Below the pieces are notes generated by a model. That model ran no database searches. It saw only the letters and a list, made by a program, of their open reading frames with translations, and was not told the DNA's origin. The translations under genes were made by a program, and so were the position numbers. Shown in pieces: positions 1-6,835 of a stretch of 7,464 bases of DNA. Position 1 is the stretch's first letter. Each line of letters opens with the position of its first letter. Source of the DNA: an uncultured bacterium (GTDB lineage: Bacteria; Verrucomicrobiota; Kiritimatiellia; UBA8416; CALETX01); assembly GCA_937920455.1 (NCBI GenBank), contig CALETX010000372.1, positions 1 through 7,464 of the forward strand. Direction: 5' to 3'.

Positions 1-386
1 GCTTGAAGGGCGTTCACACCGATTTTGGCGCATTCGCCAAGAGTCCAATGGGATCCGCCGCGCAGGATTGCATAAATCAGGCGGCAAAATTTTTCGCCGA
101 GGCAATGAGCAAAATTCCCTTTGACGCGGCCGTAGTGAAGGTATCGGATGGAAAAGTTATCATCAACCGCGGATCTGAGCATGGGGTGGAAGAAGGGATT
201 GAGATGATCATGCGTGAAGAGGGAGAACTCTTGACCGATCCGGACAGCGGGGAAATACTCGGCCGCGAGGAAGGCAAGGTTCTGGGGCGTCTGAAGGTTT
301 CCAAAGTGCAGGAAAAGATTTCTTACTGCGAAGTTCTGGAGGGCGAAAAGAATCCCGCTCCAGGCACGCTTGTAACAACAAAGTGA
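1..386 (+). CDS. CsgG/LpoB-family envelope protein, C-terminal part (partial)
   Basis: The reading frame is open from the window edge to a TGA at 384-386, giving about 127 residues. The TTG at position 3 is only the first codon in view, not a believable start. The segment GAFAKSPMGSAAQDCINQAAKFF, split across residues 9-31, resembles the end of the CsgG domain, where a helix with spaced small residues follows a K(T/S)PMG motif. Residues 41-127 are beta-rich (VSDGKVIINRGSEHGVEEG, then DPDSGEILG, then GRLKVSKVQEK) and look like the small barrel often fused behind CsgG domains, similar to the FlgT C-terminal domain. Family members are usually outer-membrane lipoproteins involved in secretion or cell-wall-synthase activation. 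The lipobox would lie upstream of the window and cannot be checked. The gene converges on glmM. The family assignment is from motif memory, and the specific function is unknown. Confidence 0.6.
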   Translation, partial: LKGVHTDFGAFAKSPMGSAAQDCINQAAKFFAEAMSKIPFDAAVVKVSDGKVIINRGSEHGVEEGIEMIMREEGELLTDPDSGEILGREEGKVLGRLKVSKVQEKISYCEVLEGEKNPAPGTLVTTK

Positions 387-401
387 AAAGTTGTAACAAG
401 C
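368..401. repeat. Imperfect inverted repeat across the stop codon of the CsgG-like gene
   Basis: The arms GCTTGTAACAAC (368-379) and GTTGTAACAAGC (390-401) pair over 12 positions with one central A/A mismatch, around a 10-nt A-rich loop that contains the TGA stop. Each arm also contains the same 9-mer TTGTAACAA (370-378 and 391-399), itself a near-palindrome, so the unit repeats directly with a 21-bp period. No T-run follows on the plus strand, so it is not a classical intrinsic terminator. It could stabilise the 3' end of the mRNA, or be a pair of protein-binding sites about two helical turns apart. Confidence 0.55.
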
Positions 402-431
402 TGTCAGGCGCCTTACGCCCGAATCCATCTT

Positions 432-445
432 AAAGGTTCACCTTT
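432..445. repeat. Short hairpin in the convergent intergenic gap
   Basis: AAAGGT and ACCTTT flank a two-base centre (TC), which would fold as a five-pair stem with a TTCA loop. It lies in the 148-base gap between the convergent CsgG-like gene and glmM. Neither strand has a U-tract immediately after it, so a terminator role is doubtful. Apart from this and the hairpin at 368-401, I see only a weak GC stem-like element (GGCG...CGCC, about 407-419) in the gap. Confidence 0.3.
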
Positions 446-534
446 CCGCAGAACACACGGAGGGAGCATATTTGTGCGGCCGAACAGGGGCGTCATGGAC
501 TTGTGGGAGATATACAACAGGGACGAAAAAAGAT

Positions 535-1887
535 TCAGCCCACTTCTCTGCGGACGCACTCAGCAATTTCTGAAGCGATCCGCCGCGTGAGATTCTCGTC
601 GGCGCTTTCGACCATTACGCGGCAAAGCATCTGTGTTCCGGAGTATCGAACCAGAATGCGGCCGTGTCTGCCCAGAACAGCATTGGCATTCCTGATTTCC
701 TGCTGAAGTTTCGGCAGACTTTCGAGAGGCGGCTTTGACGAGACGGGCACATTTAACATCGTCTGGGGCGCGAGTTTCATTACTCGGGCAAGTTGCGACA
801 GCCTGGCGCCGGTCTCACGCATCACCCGCAAGAGTTGAAGCGCAGTAATTATGCCGTCGCCGGTTGTGTGGTGGTTGAGAAAGATGATATGGCCAGACTG
901 TTCGCCTCCAAGTATGGCATTCCGCTGAAGCATCAGTTCAAGCACATTTCGATCTCCGACATCCGCCTCGTCGTACCGGATGCCAATTTCCTCCAGCGCC
1001 AGTCTCAGACCCAGATTGCTCATTGGCGTGATTATCACCGTATTGTTGGCCAACAATCCCCTTTCTTTCATGAAGCGGGCGCAGATGGCAATGATGTGAT
1101 CGCCGCTCAACTCCGCTCCAGTCTCGTCAATGGCTATCAGCCTGTCGCCGTCGCCGTCAAATGCCAGCCCTATGTCGGCGCCAACTTCGACAACCTTGGA
1201 CTGGATGTCGTGAGGATGAAGCGCTCCGCAGTTGTGGTTGATATTCTTGCCATCGGGATTGACGTGTATTGAAGTGACATCACCGCCAAGTTCCGAAAAG
1301 ATTATGGGAGCCACCTTGTAGGTTGCCCCGTTTGCGCAATCGAGGACAATTTTCACGCCATCGAGCGTGAGATCTTCAGGGAAGGTGTTTTTGCAGAACA
1401 CAATGTAACGGCCGATTGCGTCATCTATACGCGCCGCTTTTCCAATCTCGTCGGCCGTGGGGCGAATATTGTTTATACGGCCGGTGGAGACCAGGTCTTC
1501 GATTTCATTTTCGAGTTTGTCTGACAGCTTGAAGCCGTCGCGGGAAAATATCTTGATGCCATTATCCTGGTACGGGTTGTGAGAAGCTGAAATGACAATT
1601 CCTGCGTCGGCCCGCATGCTGTGAGTGGTAAATGCTATGCCGGGGGTGGGCATCGGTCCGACGAGGAGAACATCCACCCCCATCGAGCATATTCCAGCCG
1701 TAAGAGCTGTCTCAATCATATATCCGCTGAGTCTTGTGTCCTTGCCGATGACTATGCGATGCCGTTTTTGACGATCGTGTTTGCAAACATGAGCGGTCGC
1801 ACGCCCGATCGCGAGCGCCATTTCAGCGGTCATCGGATGGATATTCGCCACTCCTCTTATGCCATCTGTACCGAACAAGCGTTCCAT
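535..1887 (-). CDS. glmM: Phosphoglucosamine mutase GlmM
   Basis: This is a cytoplasmic enzyme converting glucosamine-6-phosphate to glucosamine-1-phosphate, the second step of UDP-GlcNAc synthesis for peptidoglycan and LPS. The product is 450 residues, normal for the family. It begins MERLFGTDGIRG. The active-site phosphoserine is Ser102 in the loop ISASHNP (99-105). The metal-binding loop DGDGDR is at 244-249, the sugar-specificity loop GGEQSGH at 327-333, and the C-terminal phosphate-binding loop RYSGTQ at 414-419. The frame is open up to an ATG at 1986, but the start at 1887 fits the family N-terminus, has a GAGGA site 9 nt upstream, and avoids overlap with the preceding gene. It is the last gene of the cluster, 61 nt after the beta-helix gene, and ends in TGA. 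One oddity is SGTQM in place of the common SGTEP in the phosphate loop, a variant I associate with PVC-type lineages. No key catalytic residue is missing. Confidence 0.97.
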   Translation of the reverse strand: MERLFGTDGIRGVANIHPMTAEMALAIGRATAHVCKHDRQKRHRIVIGKDTRLSGYMIETALTAGICSMGVDVLLVGPMPTPGIAFTTHSMRADAGIVISASHNPYQDNGIKIFSRDGFKLSDKLENEIEDLVSTGRINNIRPTADEIGKAARIDDAIGRYIVFCKNTFPEDLTLDGVKIVLDCANGATYKVAPIIFSELGGDVTSIHVNPDGKNINHNCGALHPHDIQSKVVEVGADIGLAFDGDGDRLIAIDETGAELSGDHIIAICARFMKERGLLANNTVIITPMSNLGLRLALEEIGIRYDEADVGDRNVLELMLQRNAILGGEQSGHIIFLNHHTTGDGIITALQLLRVMRETGARLSQLARVMKLAPQTMLNVPVSSKPPLESLPKLQQEIRNANAVLGRHGRILVRYSGTQMLCRVMVESADENLTRRIASEIAECVRREVG

Positions 1888-1896
1888 GAATTCTGA

Positions 1897-1901
1897 TCCT
1901 C
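1897..1901 (-). promoter_or_regulatory. Ribosome binding site of glmM
   Basis: The minus strand reads GAGGA here, 9 nt before the ATG at 1887. This site decides the glmM start against the longer open frame from 1986, whose extra 33 residues (rich in Arg and Trp) do not look like part of the enzyme. Confidence 0.75.
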
Positions 1902-1948
1902 TTCTGCGCCTTATGACTCCTGGAATTTTCCACAGGCGATGCGCAACC

Positions 1949-3166
1949 TTACCACAATCTGGTGCACGAATCCACCACGGATTCAAGCCAGGAGGTGCCT
2001 TTGGCCTTGACGTCTCTTGGAAGCGATCTTATAGCCGCGATATAATCAGAGTCGTCAGGAAAGAGGGAGATAAGACGCAGAAATTCGTCTCTCAGACCGA
2101 GAGTTGTATCGTCAAGGGGCGGGTTCGCCAGGACGGTCTTGAGCACGGGCCATCTTTGCGCGAATTCCTGTTGTGTGGCAAACGGCTCTGCGAGGGAATC
2201 ATGTTCCTGATGGCGTTGACCGAGTTCCAGAGATCTTTTCATCTTTTCCGCAAGCTCGCCGAGCCGAGCGAGCCGTTCGGCCAGGATGGCATTGAGAGCC
2301 GCCAAAGACCCTTCGACGCAGGAAGACGCGAAGGGGTCGCGGGCAAACCGGCTTCTTACGTGCCTGTGCCATGCGGAAAGAGCATGGATGTTGCCAATGT
2401 ATCGGAGGTTGGCGGAGACGAGGTGGCTGATGTCTCCATAAAGGCCGCACACATAGGGACGTTCGTGAAAATGTCGGCCAGTGTCTCCGAAGACGAGGAG
2501 GCCTGGCTCAGTTATGTCGCGCCTGCAGATGGTGCCGGCCGCAATAACGGTTCCAAATTCGACGAAACGGGGCCCCACCAGCCCCCCCTGACCTCCGAGA
2601 AAGATCGGCGGCTGATCCAGCATCACTCCACGTGGAACATCGCCGATGAGGGAAGCTGTAGCCTTGTCCTGATGGGGAGTAAAGTTGAAGTGGACGTATG
2701 ACGAGCCCACCTCACTGTGATTGCGTCGGTCTGTGCCGCCCGCGACAAGGCAGTCGCACAGGTTTATCAGGCTGCCCAGTGTGACAAAAGGCATCAGAAT
2801 TGTTTGTTTCAGCCCTACTGCATGCCCCGCCGTTACCTGTTCTTCCAAAATGCATGCCGGACGCACATGGGCGCCTGCCCCGATGGTCACCTGGTCGAAG
2901 AAGACCGCTCCGGAAAAGAAACCGCCCTTGAGAGAGACTTGTTCGCCCAGTTGGCAGTTGACAAGAGTGACAGGTTCTTCCTCGCCAAGCGAGCAACCTG
3001 GCCCGATGGATGTCTGCTCCCCGCGTATGCGACAGCCTGGATAGATCTGCACCCCAGCGGCAATCCTCTCCGGATGAATGGCTGGATCAATGTGTACGGT
3101 TTCGGGCGCGTGGATGGCAACGCCGCGCTCAATCAGAATCCTTATATTTTCGGGAATGTTGTTCAT
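1949..3166 (-). CDS. GlmU-like left-handed beta-helix protein, no uridyltransferase domain
   Basis: The 405-residue product has no signal peptide and is probably cytoplasmic. Residues of about 30-220 show loose hexapeptide repeats of the left-handed beta-helix (IYPGCRIRG, SIGPGCSLG, TIGAGAHVRP, FGTVIAAGTICRRD), as in sugar-nucleotide acyltransferases. The block HSEVGSSYVHFNFTP (150-164), with GDVPRGVMLDQPPIFLGG (175-192) and GLVGP (195-199), I remember from proteins annotated as UDP-GlcNAc pyrophosphorylase-like or GlmU-like. The N-terminal nucleotidyltransferase domain of real GlmU is absent, and I do not find the AGHLTYLG-type acetyltransferase signature. Residues of about 245-405 are a mostly helical extension. 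The ATG overlaps the glmS stop as ATGA and has no clear Shine-Dalgarno, so translation is probably coupled to glmS. Position between glmS and glmM argues for a role with glucosamine phosphates or UDP-GlcNAc, as acyltransferase or regulator. Fold is fairly sure; reaction is not known. Confidence 0.8.
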   Translation of the reverse strand: MNNIPENIRILIERGVAIHAPETVHIDPAIHPERIAAGVQIYPGCRIRGEQTSIGPGCSLGEEEPVTLVNCQLGEQVSLKGGFFSGAVFFDQVTIGAGAHVRPACILEEQVTAGHAVGLKQTILMPFVTLGSLINLCDCLVAGGTDRRNHSEVGSSYVHFNFTPHQDKATASLIGDVPRGVMLDQPPIFLGGQGGLVGPRFVEFGTVIAAGTICRRDITEPGLLVFGDTGRHFHERPYVCGLYGDISHLVSANLRYIGNIHALSAWHRHVRSRFARDPFASSCVEGSLAALNAILAERLARLGELAEKMKRSLELGQRHQEHDSLAEPFATQQEFAQRWPVLKTVLANPPLDDTTLGLRDEFLRLISLFPDDSDYIAAIRSLPRDVKAKGTSWLESVVDSCTRLW

Positions 3167-5001
3167 TCGACTGTTACCGACTTGGCGAGGTTGCGCGGCT
3201 GATCAATGGGACAACCTCTTGCCTTTGCCGCATAATAGGCAAAGAGTTGTTCAACAATCACCACCGGTATTGGCGAAAGGTACTCCGGACATGGCGGGAT
3301 ATGGATTATGTCGTCGGCAACTGCCGCAACTGATTCATCGCCATCTGTTGCAACAGCTATGACCGGCGCGCCGCGCGCCCTGCATTCCTGCATGTTGGCG
3401 AGCGTCTTGATTCTGCCCGACGAGGCAGCCACCGCGGCAAAAACGGGTACGTCCTTGTCGAGAAGCGCAATGGGGCCGTGTTTGAGTTCGGCGGCATGAT
3501 AGCCTTCGGCGTGGATATAAGATATTTCCTTCAGTTTCAAGGCGCCCTCCAAGGCAGCCGGATAGAGATAACCGCGCCCGATAAAGAAGAAATCTCTGAC
3601 ACCGGCGTATTTTTCCGCCGTTTTCCTGATCTCCTCCTCTCCGTTCAGAATTTCCTGGGCAATCTGAGGCAATCTGGCTATTTCCGAAGCTATGCCAGCT
3701 CCCTCCGTGGCGGAAAGTCTTCGAATTCTGCCGAACAGAAGAGCCATCATGGCCAGCACTGCAACCTGACTACTGAATGCCTTTGTAGATGCCACGCCTA
3801 TTTCCGGTCCCGCATGAAGATACACTCCCCGGCCCGCGGCGCGGGCGATGCTCGATCCAACAACATTGCATATTCCAAGAACAAGCGCTCCCTTGCGTAT
3901 TCCCTCGCGAACGGCTGCGAGAGTGTCGGCTGTCTCGCCAGACTGACTGATTGCCAGCATGATTGTTTCTGGTTCTATTATCGGGTTTCGGTAGCGGAGT
4001 TCTGCGGCCTGTTGAGCATCGGCAGGTATGCCGGCAATATCTTCAAAAAGGTATTTTCCAACGATTCCAGCGTAGAGGGATGTGCCGCATGCTGCGATGA
4101 GAGCACGCCTGATCCGCACGATATCCGCAGCCTCCATACGCAGTCCGCTCAGCTTGCTCGTGCCCTCTTCGATGATGAGCCTGCCTCTTATGCTGTCGGC
4201 AAGCGATTGAGGCTGCTCGTGTATTTCCTTGAGCATAAAATGTTCATATCCGCCTTTTTCGAGTCTGCCGACGTCCCAGTCTATGTGAGTGAGCTCACGG
4301 GTTACAGGAATGTTCGAGAGTGAAGCAACATCAACCTTGTTGCAGGTGACACAAGCCATATCGCCATCATCAAGAAATATCGCATGCCTTGTGTGCTGAA
4401 TGACGGCGCTGGCATCGGATGCTATTATGGTCTCTCCATCGCCGACTCCGATGACTATGGGGCTGCCTTTACGCGCCACAACTATCATGTCCGGGTGCAT
4501 GGAACAGACAACGGCAATGCCGTACGTGCCTTCAAGATTACGCACTGCGGCTGCGACAGCGGATTTGAAGTCTCCCTCATAACAGGCCTGAATAAGATGA
4601 GCAATGACTTCCGAGTCGGTATCGGACTGGAAAACAAAACCTCTTTTTGAGAGGTTCTGCCGTAAGTCGGCATAGTTTTCGATGATGCCGTTGTGGACTA
4701 TAGCGAATCGTCCGTCCTGGCTGAGATGTGGGTGGGCATTTTTCTCAGAGGGCTCCCCGTGAGTGGCCCAGCGGGTATGTCCTATTCCGGCTCTGGCGTC
4801 AACGGGCGCCGAGCTCCGCGCAAGCTTTTGCTCAAGATCGGTTATTTTGCCACGGTTCTTGCAAATGAAAAGCCGATCATTCTCCCCTCTGGTGAGCGCG
4901 ATGCCCGCGGAATCATAGCCGCGATATTCCAGCCGGCGCAATCCGGCCAAAAGCACTGACAGGGGATTTTGAGAACCTGCATAACCGATAATTCCGCACA
5001 T
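3163..5001 (-). CDS. glmS: Glutamine--fructose-6-phosphate aminotransferase (isomerising) GlmS
   Basis: This enzyme catalyses the first and committed step of hexosamine synthesis: fructose-6-phosphate plus glutamine gives glucosamine-6-phosphate and glutamate, in the cytoplasm. The product is 612 residues, typical length. The N-terminal glutaminase domain (about 2-220) starts MCGIIGYAG with the Cys2 nucleophile, followed by EYRGYDSAG (25-33), GHTRWATHG (74-82) and HNGIIENY (103-110). Two SIS sugar-isomerase domains follow, at about 290-430 with ISQSGETADT (351-360), and at about 460-600 with EGYHAAELKHGPIALL (499-514). The C-terminal tail NLAKSVTVE carries the Schiff-base lysine, Lys607. The start is fixed by MCGI, because the Cys must follow Met. 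GAGAGG lies 7 nt upstream, in the 14-nt gap after the preceding gene, and the stop overlaps the next ATG by 4 nt. The gap leaves no room for a glmS ribozyme, so regulation is more likely at the operon promoter or on the enzyme. Confidence 0.98.
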   Translation of the reverse strand: MCGIIGYAGSQNPLSVLLAGLRRLEYRGYDSAGIALTRGENDRLFICKNRGKITDLEQKLARSSAPVDARAGIGHTRWATHGEPSEKNAHPHLSQDGRFAIVHNGIIENYADLRQNLSKRGFVFQSDTDSEVIAHLIQACYEGDFKSAVAAAVRNLEGTYGIAVVCSMHPDMIVVARKGSPIVIGVGDGETIIASDASAVIQHTRHAIFLDDGDMACVTCNKVDVASLSNIPVTRELTHIDWDVGRLEKGGYEHFMLKEIHEQPQSLADSIRGRLIIEEGTSKLSGLRMEAADIVRIRRALIAACGTSLYAGIVGKYLFEDIAGIPADAQQAAELRYRNPIIEPETIMLAISQSGETADTLAAVREGIRKGALVLGICNVVGSSIARAAGRGVYLHAGPEIGVASTKAFSSQVAVLAMMALLFGRIRRLSATEGAGIASEIARLPQIAQEILNGEEEIRKTAEKYAGVRDFFFIGRGYLYPAALEGALKLKEISYIHAEGYHAAELKHGPIALLDKDVPVFAAVAASSGRIKTLANMQECRARGAPVIAVATDGDESVAAVADDIIHIPPCPEYLSPIPVVIVEQLFAYYAAKARGCPIDQPRNLAKSVTVE

Positions 5002-5008
5002 TCAAGAA

Positions 5009-5014
5009 CCTCTC
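5009..5014 (-). promoter_or_regulatory. Ribosome binding site of glmS
   Basis: The minus strand reads GAGAGG, 7 nt before the glmS ATG. It fills most of the 14-nt space between the stop of the upstream gene (TGA at 5016-5018) and glmS. There is no space for an independent promoter or riboswitch, which supports co-transcription. Confidence 0.75.
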
Positions 5015-5015
5015 G

Positions 5016-6479
5016 TCATGATGTGGCGCCAGCGCCTGCTGGCGCCTTTTTTCTCGCTCTCCTGGATACAGGTTTTTGCTTGCCAACCTGCTTGTGAATC
5101 TCGTCTGCCTGGAGCGAAGCTTCTTCAAAGTCCAAGTCCATTTCAGTCAGCCATGCCACCCCCTTGCCGTCAAGGACCACTTCCAGCAGAACGAGGTAAT
5201 CAAAATGTTCTTCCGGCACTTTGAGTTCCGGGAGGGCAATCGTCACCCAGCCGTCTGTTGTGCCATTGACCGGAGAGGACTCAAGCACAAGAGGCCACTC
5301 TACATGAGGCTCTGGGTGCCAGACGAAGGTGTGATATTTCAGCCTGATAAAGATGCCCTTGCCGATGACATTTTGTGTTTTCACCTTTGCTCTTATTTTC
5401 AATCGCGAACCTGGCGGAATATTGCTTGGGGGTACGGCCGGCCAAACATTTTCGCAAGGCTCTTCATTCGTGAGCCGCAGCGAACCCTTGCTCACATGTC
5501 CAACATCGCGGTCCCACACACGCGAAGGGGGAGCGGTTTTGAATGCAGAGGCCTCATCAGGCCTGTCAATGCCAGCCGGAGAGGTGAAACTGTTGAGACC
5601 AAGGTCGAGCCTGGGAAAATCATGGCTGCGCAGGTCGTCTTGAGTGATCTCAACAGGCCTGGATTTACTGAGAAGAGCATCGGATTCCTCGCGCGAGAGA
5701 TACTTGACAGTATAAACGAAGGTCACCGACTCCCCTGGCTTGATCGGTTCGGTGACACGCGCGCCGCAATGGAGATCATAATACATGTCGCAGATTGCCC
5801 AGTCAGGCTCCAGAGGAGATTTTTCGACTAAGACAATGGGACTGCCTGTCTTCTCACCGAAAAAGCCGGCCATTGTGCCTTCAGCAAAATGCAGTTCCGA
5901 TATTTTCTTGGAATAATGCAATGTATGCTGGTGCGGAAAGCGCCAGACGGTTCCCTCCCTGTCAACCATCAGCGTGCAGCAGTATTCTTTGTGTCTGGAC
6001 CAGAAAAGACACAAGCCCGCTTTTGCCGGATACACGTTGTTGTACTCAACCCATCTCAGACTAACGGATTCTCTAGCGGAACATGTGAGAGTCGTGGTCA
6101 GCCGCCACTCATAGCGACTGGCGGCAGGGTCGGTGCATAAAACAGCTTCCGTATCGGACACAAACGCACCATCTTTTGTTATCCCATGCCCTCTAAGGAT
6201 GAGGACAGACCCGCCGTCTGCTTTTTCCCACCGAAAAGACTGAAGTTGAGTGGCGGGCGTGGGTGTTATTAGGAGCAGTTTCAGGCCGAGAGTGTACGAA
6301 AGGTGCGTTTCCTTACGGATAGCGGTCAGAAGACGCCCCGGTTGAAGAGGAGACTTCAGAAGCCAGTCAATATAACCCTGACTGGTTACAATCGCAACAG
6401 TTCTGCTATGATCATTGATCGTATAGCAGTTGCCGCCTATGGGCACGACATCAAATATCGGCTTGGTCATCAAAGACAT
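5016..6479 (-). CDS. Unknown protein with C-terminal carbohydrate-binding-like jelly roll
   Basis: I do not recognise a named family for this 487-residue protein. Residues 1-265 are beta-rich and rich in Trp and Tyr. They end in ARVTEPIKPGESVTFVYTVKY (split over 240-260), a pattern like the sandwich domains of sugar-processing proteins. Residues of about 320-455 look like a CBM4/9- or galactose-binding-type jelly roll: KGSLRLTNEEP (331-341), then IPPGSRLKIRAKVKTQNV (354-371), GKGIFIRLKYH, and GKGVAWLTEMDLDFEE (438-453). The tail 465-487 is basic and then Ala/Gly-rich (SRRARKKAPAGAGA). No signal peptide or membrane segment is seen, unusual for a carbohydrate-binding module. An in-frame TAG lies 9 nt before the ATG at 6479, so this is the first possible ATG; only a weak AGG stands 8 nt upstream. 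It leads the glm cluster, 14 nt before glmS. A role in sensing or handling amino sugars is only inference. Confidence 0.8.
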   Translation of the reverse strand: MSLMTKPIFDVVPIGGNCYTINDHSRTVAIVTSQGYIDWLLKSPLQPGRLLTAIRKETHLSYTLGLKLLLITPTPATQLQSFRWEKADGGSVLILRGHGITKDGAFVSDTEAVLCTDPAASRYEWRLTTTLTCSARESVSLRWVEYNNVYPAKAGLCLFWSRHKEYCCTLMVDREGTVWRFPHQHTLHYSKKISELHFAEGTMAGFFGEKTGSPIVLVEKSPLEPDWAICDMYYDLHCGARVTEPIKPGESVTFVYTVKYLSREESDALLSKSRPVEITQDDLRSHDFPRLDLGLNSFTSPAGIDRPDEASAFKTAPPSRVWDRDVGHVSKGSLRLTNEEPCENVWPAVPPSNIPPGSRLKIRAKVKTQNVIGKGIFIRLKYHTFVWHPEPHVEWPLVLESSPVNGTTDGWVTIALPELKVPEEHFDYLVLLEVVLDGKGVAWLTEMDLDFEEASLQADEIHKQVGKQKPVSRRARKKAPAGAGATS

Positions 6480-6520
6480 TCTTTTCGCCTAGTGCGCTGG
6501 AGTGCAAGTCTAAACCTGCA

Positions 6521-6551
6521 GTTATATGAAACACGAACACGACTTTGTCTT
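6521..6551 (-). promoter_or_regulatory. Candidate promoter of the glm operon
   Basis: On the minus strand a -10-like TATAAC (6526-6521) lies 41 nt before the ATG at 6479, with AAGACA (6551-6546) as a possible -35 at a long 19-nt spacing. The -10 matches the sigma-70 consensus in five of six bases and the -35 in four of six. It is in the right place for the four-gene cluster, but the spacing is off-optimum and a start site is not proven. Confidence 0.35.
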
Positions 6552-6562
6552 GGCGGTTGGGA

Positions 6563-6572
6563 ATTAGCTAAT
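6563..6572. promoter_or_regulatory. Perfect 10-bp palindrome upstream of the glm promoter
   Basis: ATTAGCTAAT is a perfect dyad, located just upstream of the candidate -35 of the glm operon as read on the minus strand. The position fits an activator or repressor half-site arrangement, but a 10-bp palindrome alone can occur by chance. Confidence 0.25.
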
Positions 6573-6646
6573 AGGGAACAAGTTGGGGGATTAGGCTGAA
6601 CAGTTTATCCCCATTTTGCTGCGACGTTGGCATAAAAACAGAAACG

Positions 6647-6810
6647 GGGAAGTTATCTGGCGATGCAGAGGTATTGGCACGGGTTCGAGTGCGACTGATA
6701 CAGTCTGAATAGAAAGCACGTTGGGACGAGTTGATTTGCCACCGCCATACCTTGACAACGCGCACAGGAATGAGGCGATTCGCTGGCTGATATCGCCGAG
6801 AGAGTTTCGA
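6647..6810 (+). pseudogene. Probable decayed fragment of a DruA/DUF4338-type transposase
   Basis: In one frame from about 6668 the translation reads EVLARVRVRLIQSE, then an in-frame TAG (6710-6712), then KARWDELICHRH up to 6748. In the next frame it continues as YLDNAHRNEAIRWLI from 6748 to about 6792, ending at a TAA at 6811-6813. Joined, this resembles the conserved block I remember in DUF4338 (DruA-like) IS proteins: a VRLI strand, RWDEL, HHYL, then an asparagine-containing turn and VGE-x-(I/L)RY. Most of the protein, before and after, is missing or unreadable. At least one stop and one frameshift are needed, so the gene is dead. No terminal inverted repeats are seen. The match is by memory and short, so the family call is tentative; a chance resemblance is the alternative. 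Confidence 0.4.
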
Positions 6811-6835
6811 TAACTGATGCGTTTATGACGCGCAG

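Noticed and set aside
535..570. Intrinsic terminator at the end of glmM, from the T-run just after its stop (530-525 on the minus strand)
   Set aside because: The preceding stem is only about four pairs with a G/U pair, too weak to call.
459..590. Strong Shine-Dalgarno-like GGAGGG (459-464) followed by tiny frames from TTG 472 (33 aa) or ATG 495 (31 aa)
   Set aside because: The products are very short with no recognisable motif, and most of their length is antisense to the 3' end of glmM. The site may be chance.
1888..1986. Longer GlmM with 33 extra N-terminal residues starting at 1986
   Set aside because: It would overlap the end of the beta-helix gene. Family proteins start at MERLFGTDGIRG, and the proper ribosome site lies before the ATG at 1887.
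793..4650. Several long plus-strand open frames (e.g. 793-1272, 1859-2701, 3478-4323)
   Set aside because: They are antisense to glmM, the beta-helix gene and glmS, show no domain motifs, and are shadows of well-supported genes.
5002..5015. glmS ribozyme or other leader upstream of glmS
   Set aside because: Only 14 nt separate glmS from the upstream gene, and they are filled by the ribosome site. The ribozyme core needs far more room.
6668..6712. tRNA-like GGGTTCGA stretch
   Set aside because: The flanking bases do not form a 5-bp T-stem, and no acceptor, anticodon or D arm can be drawn around it.
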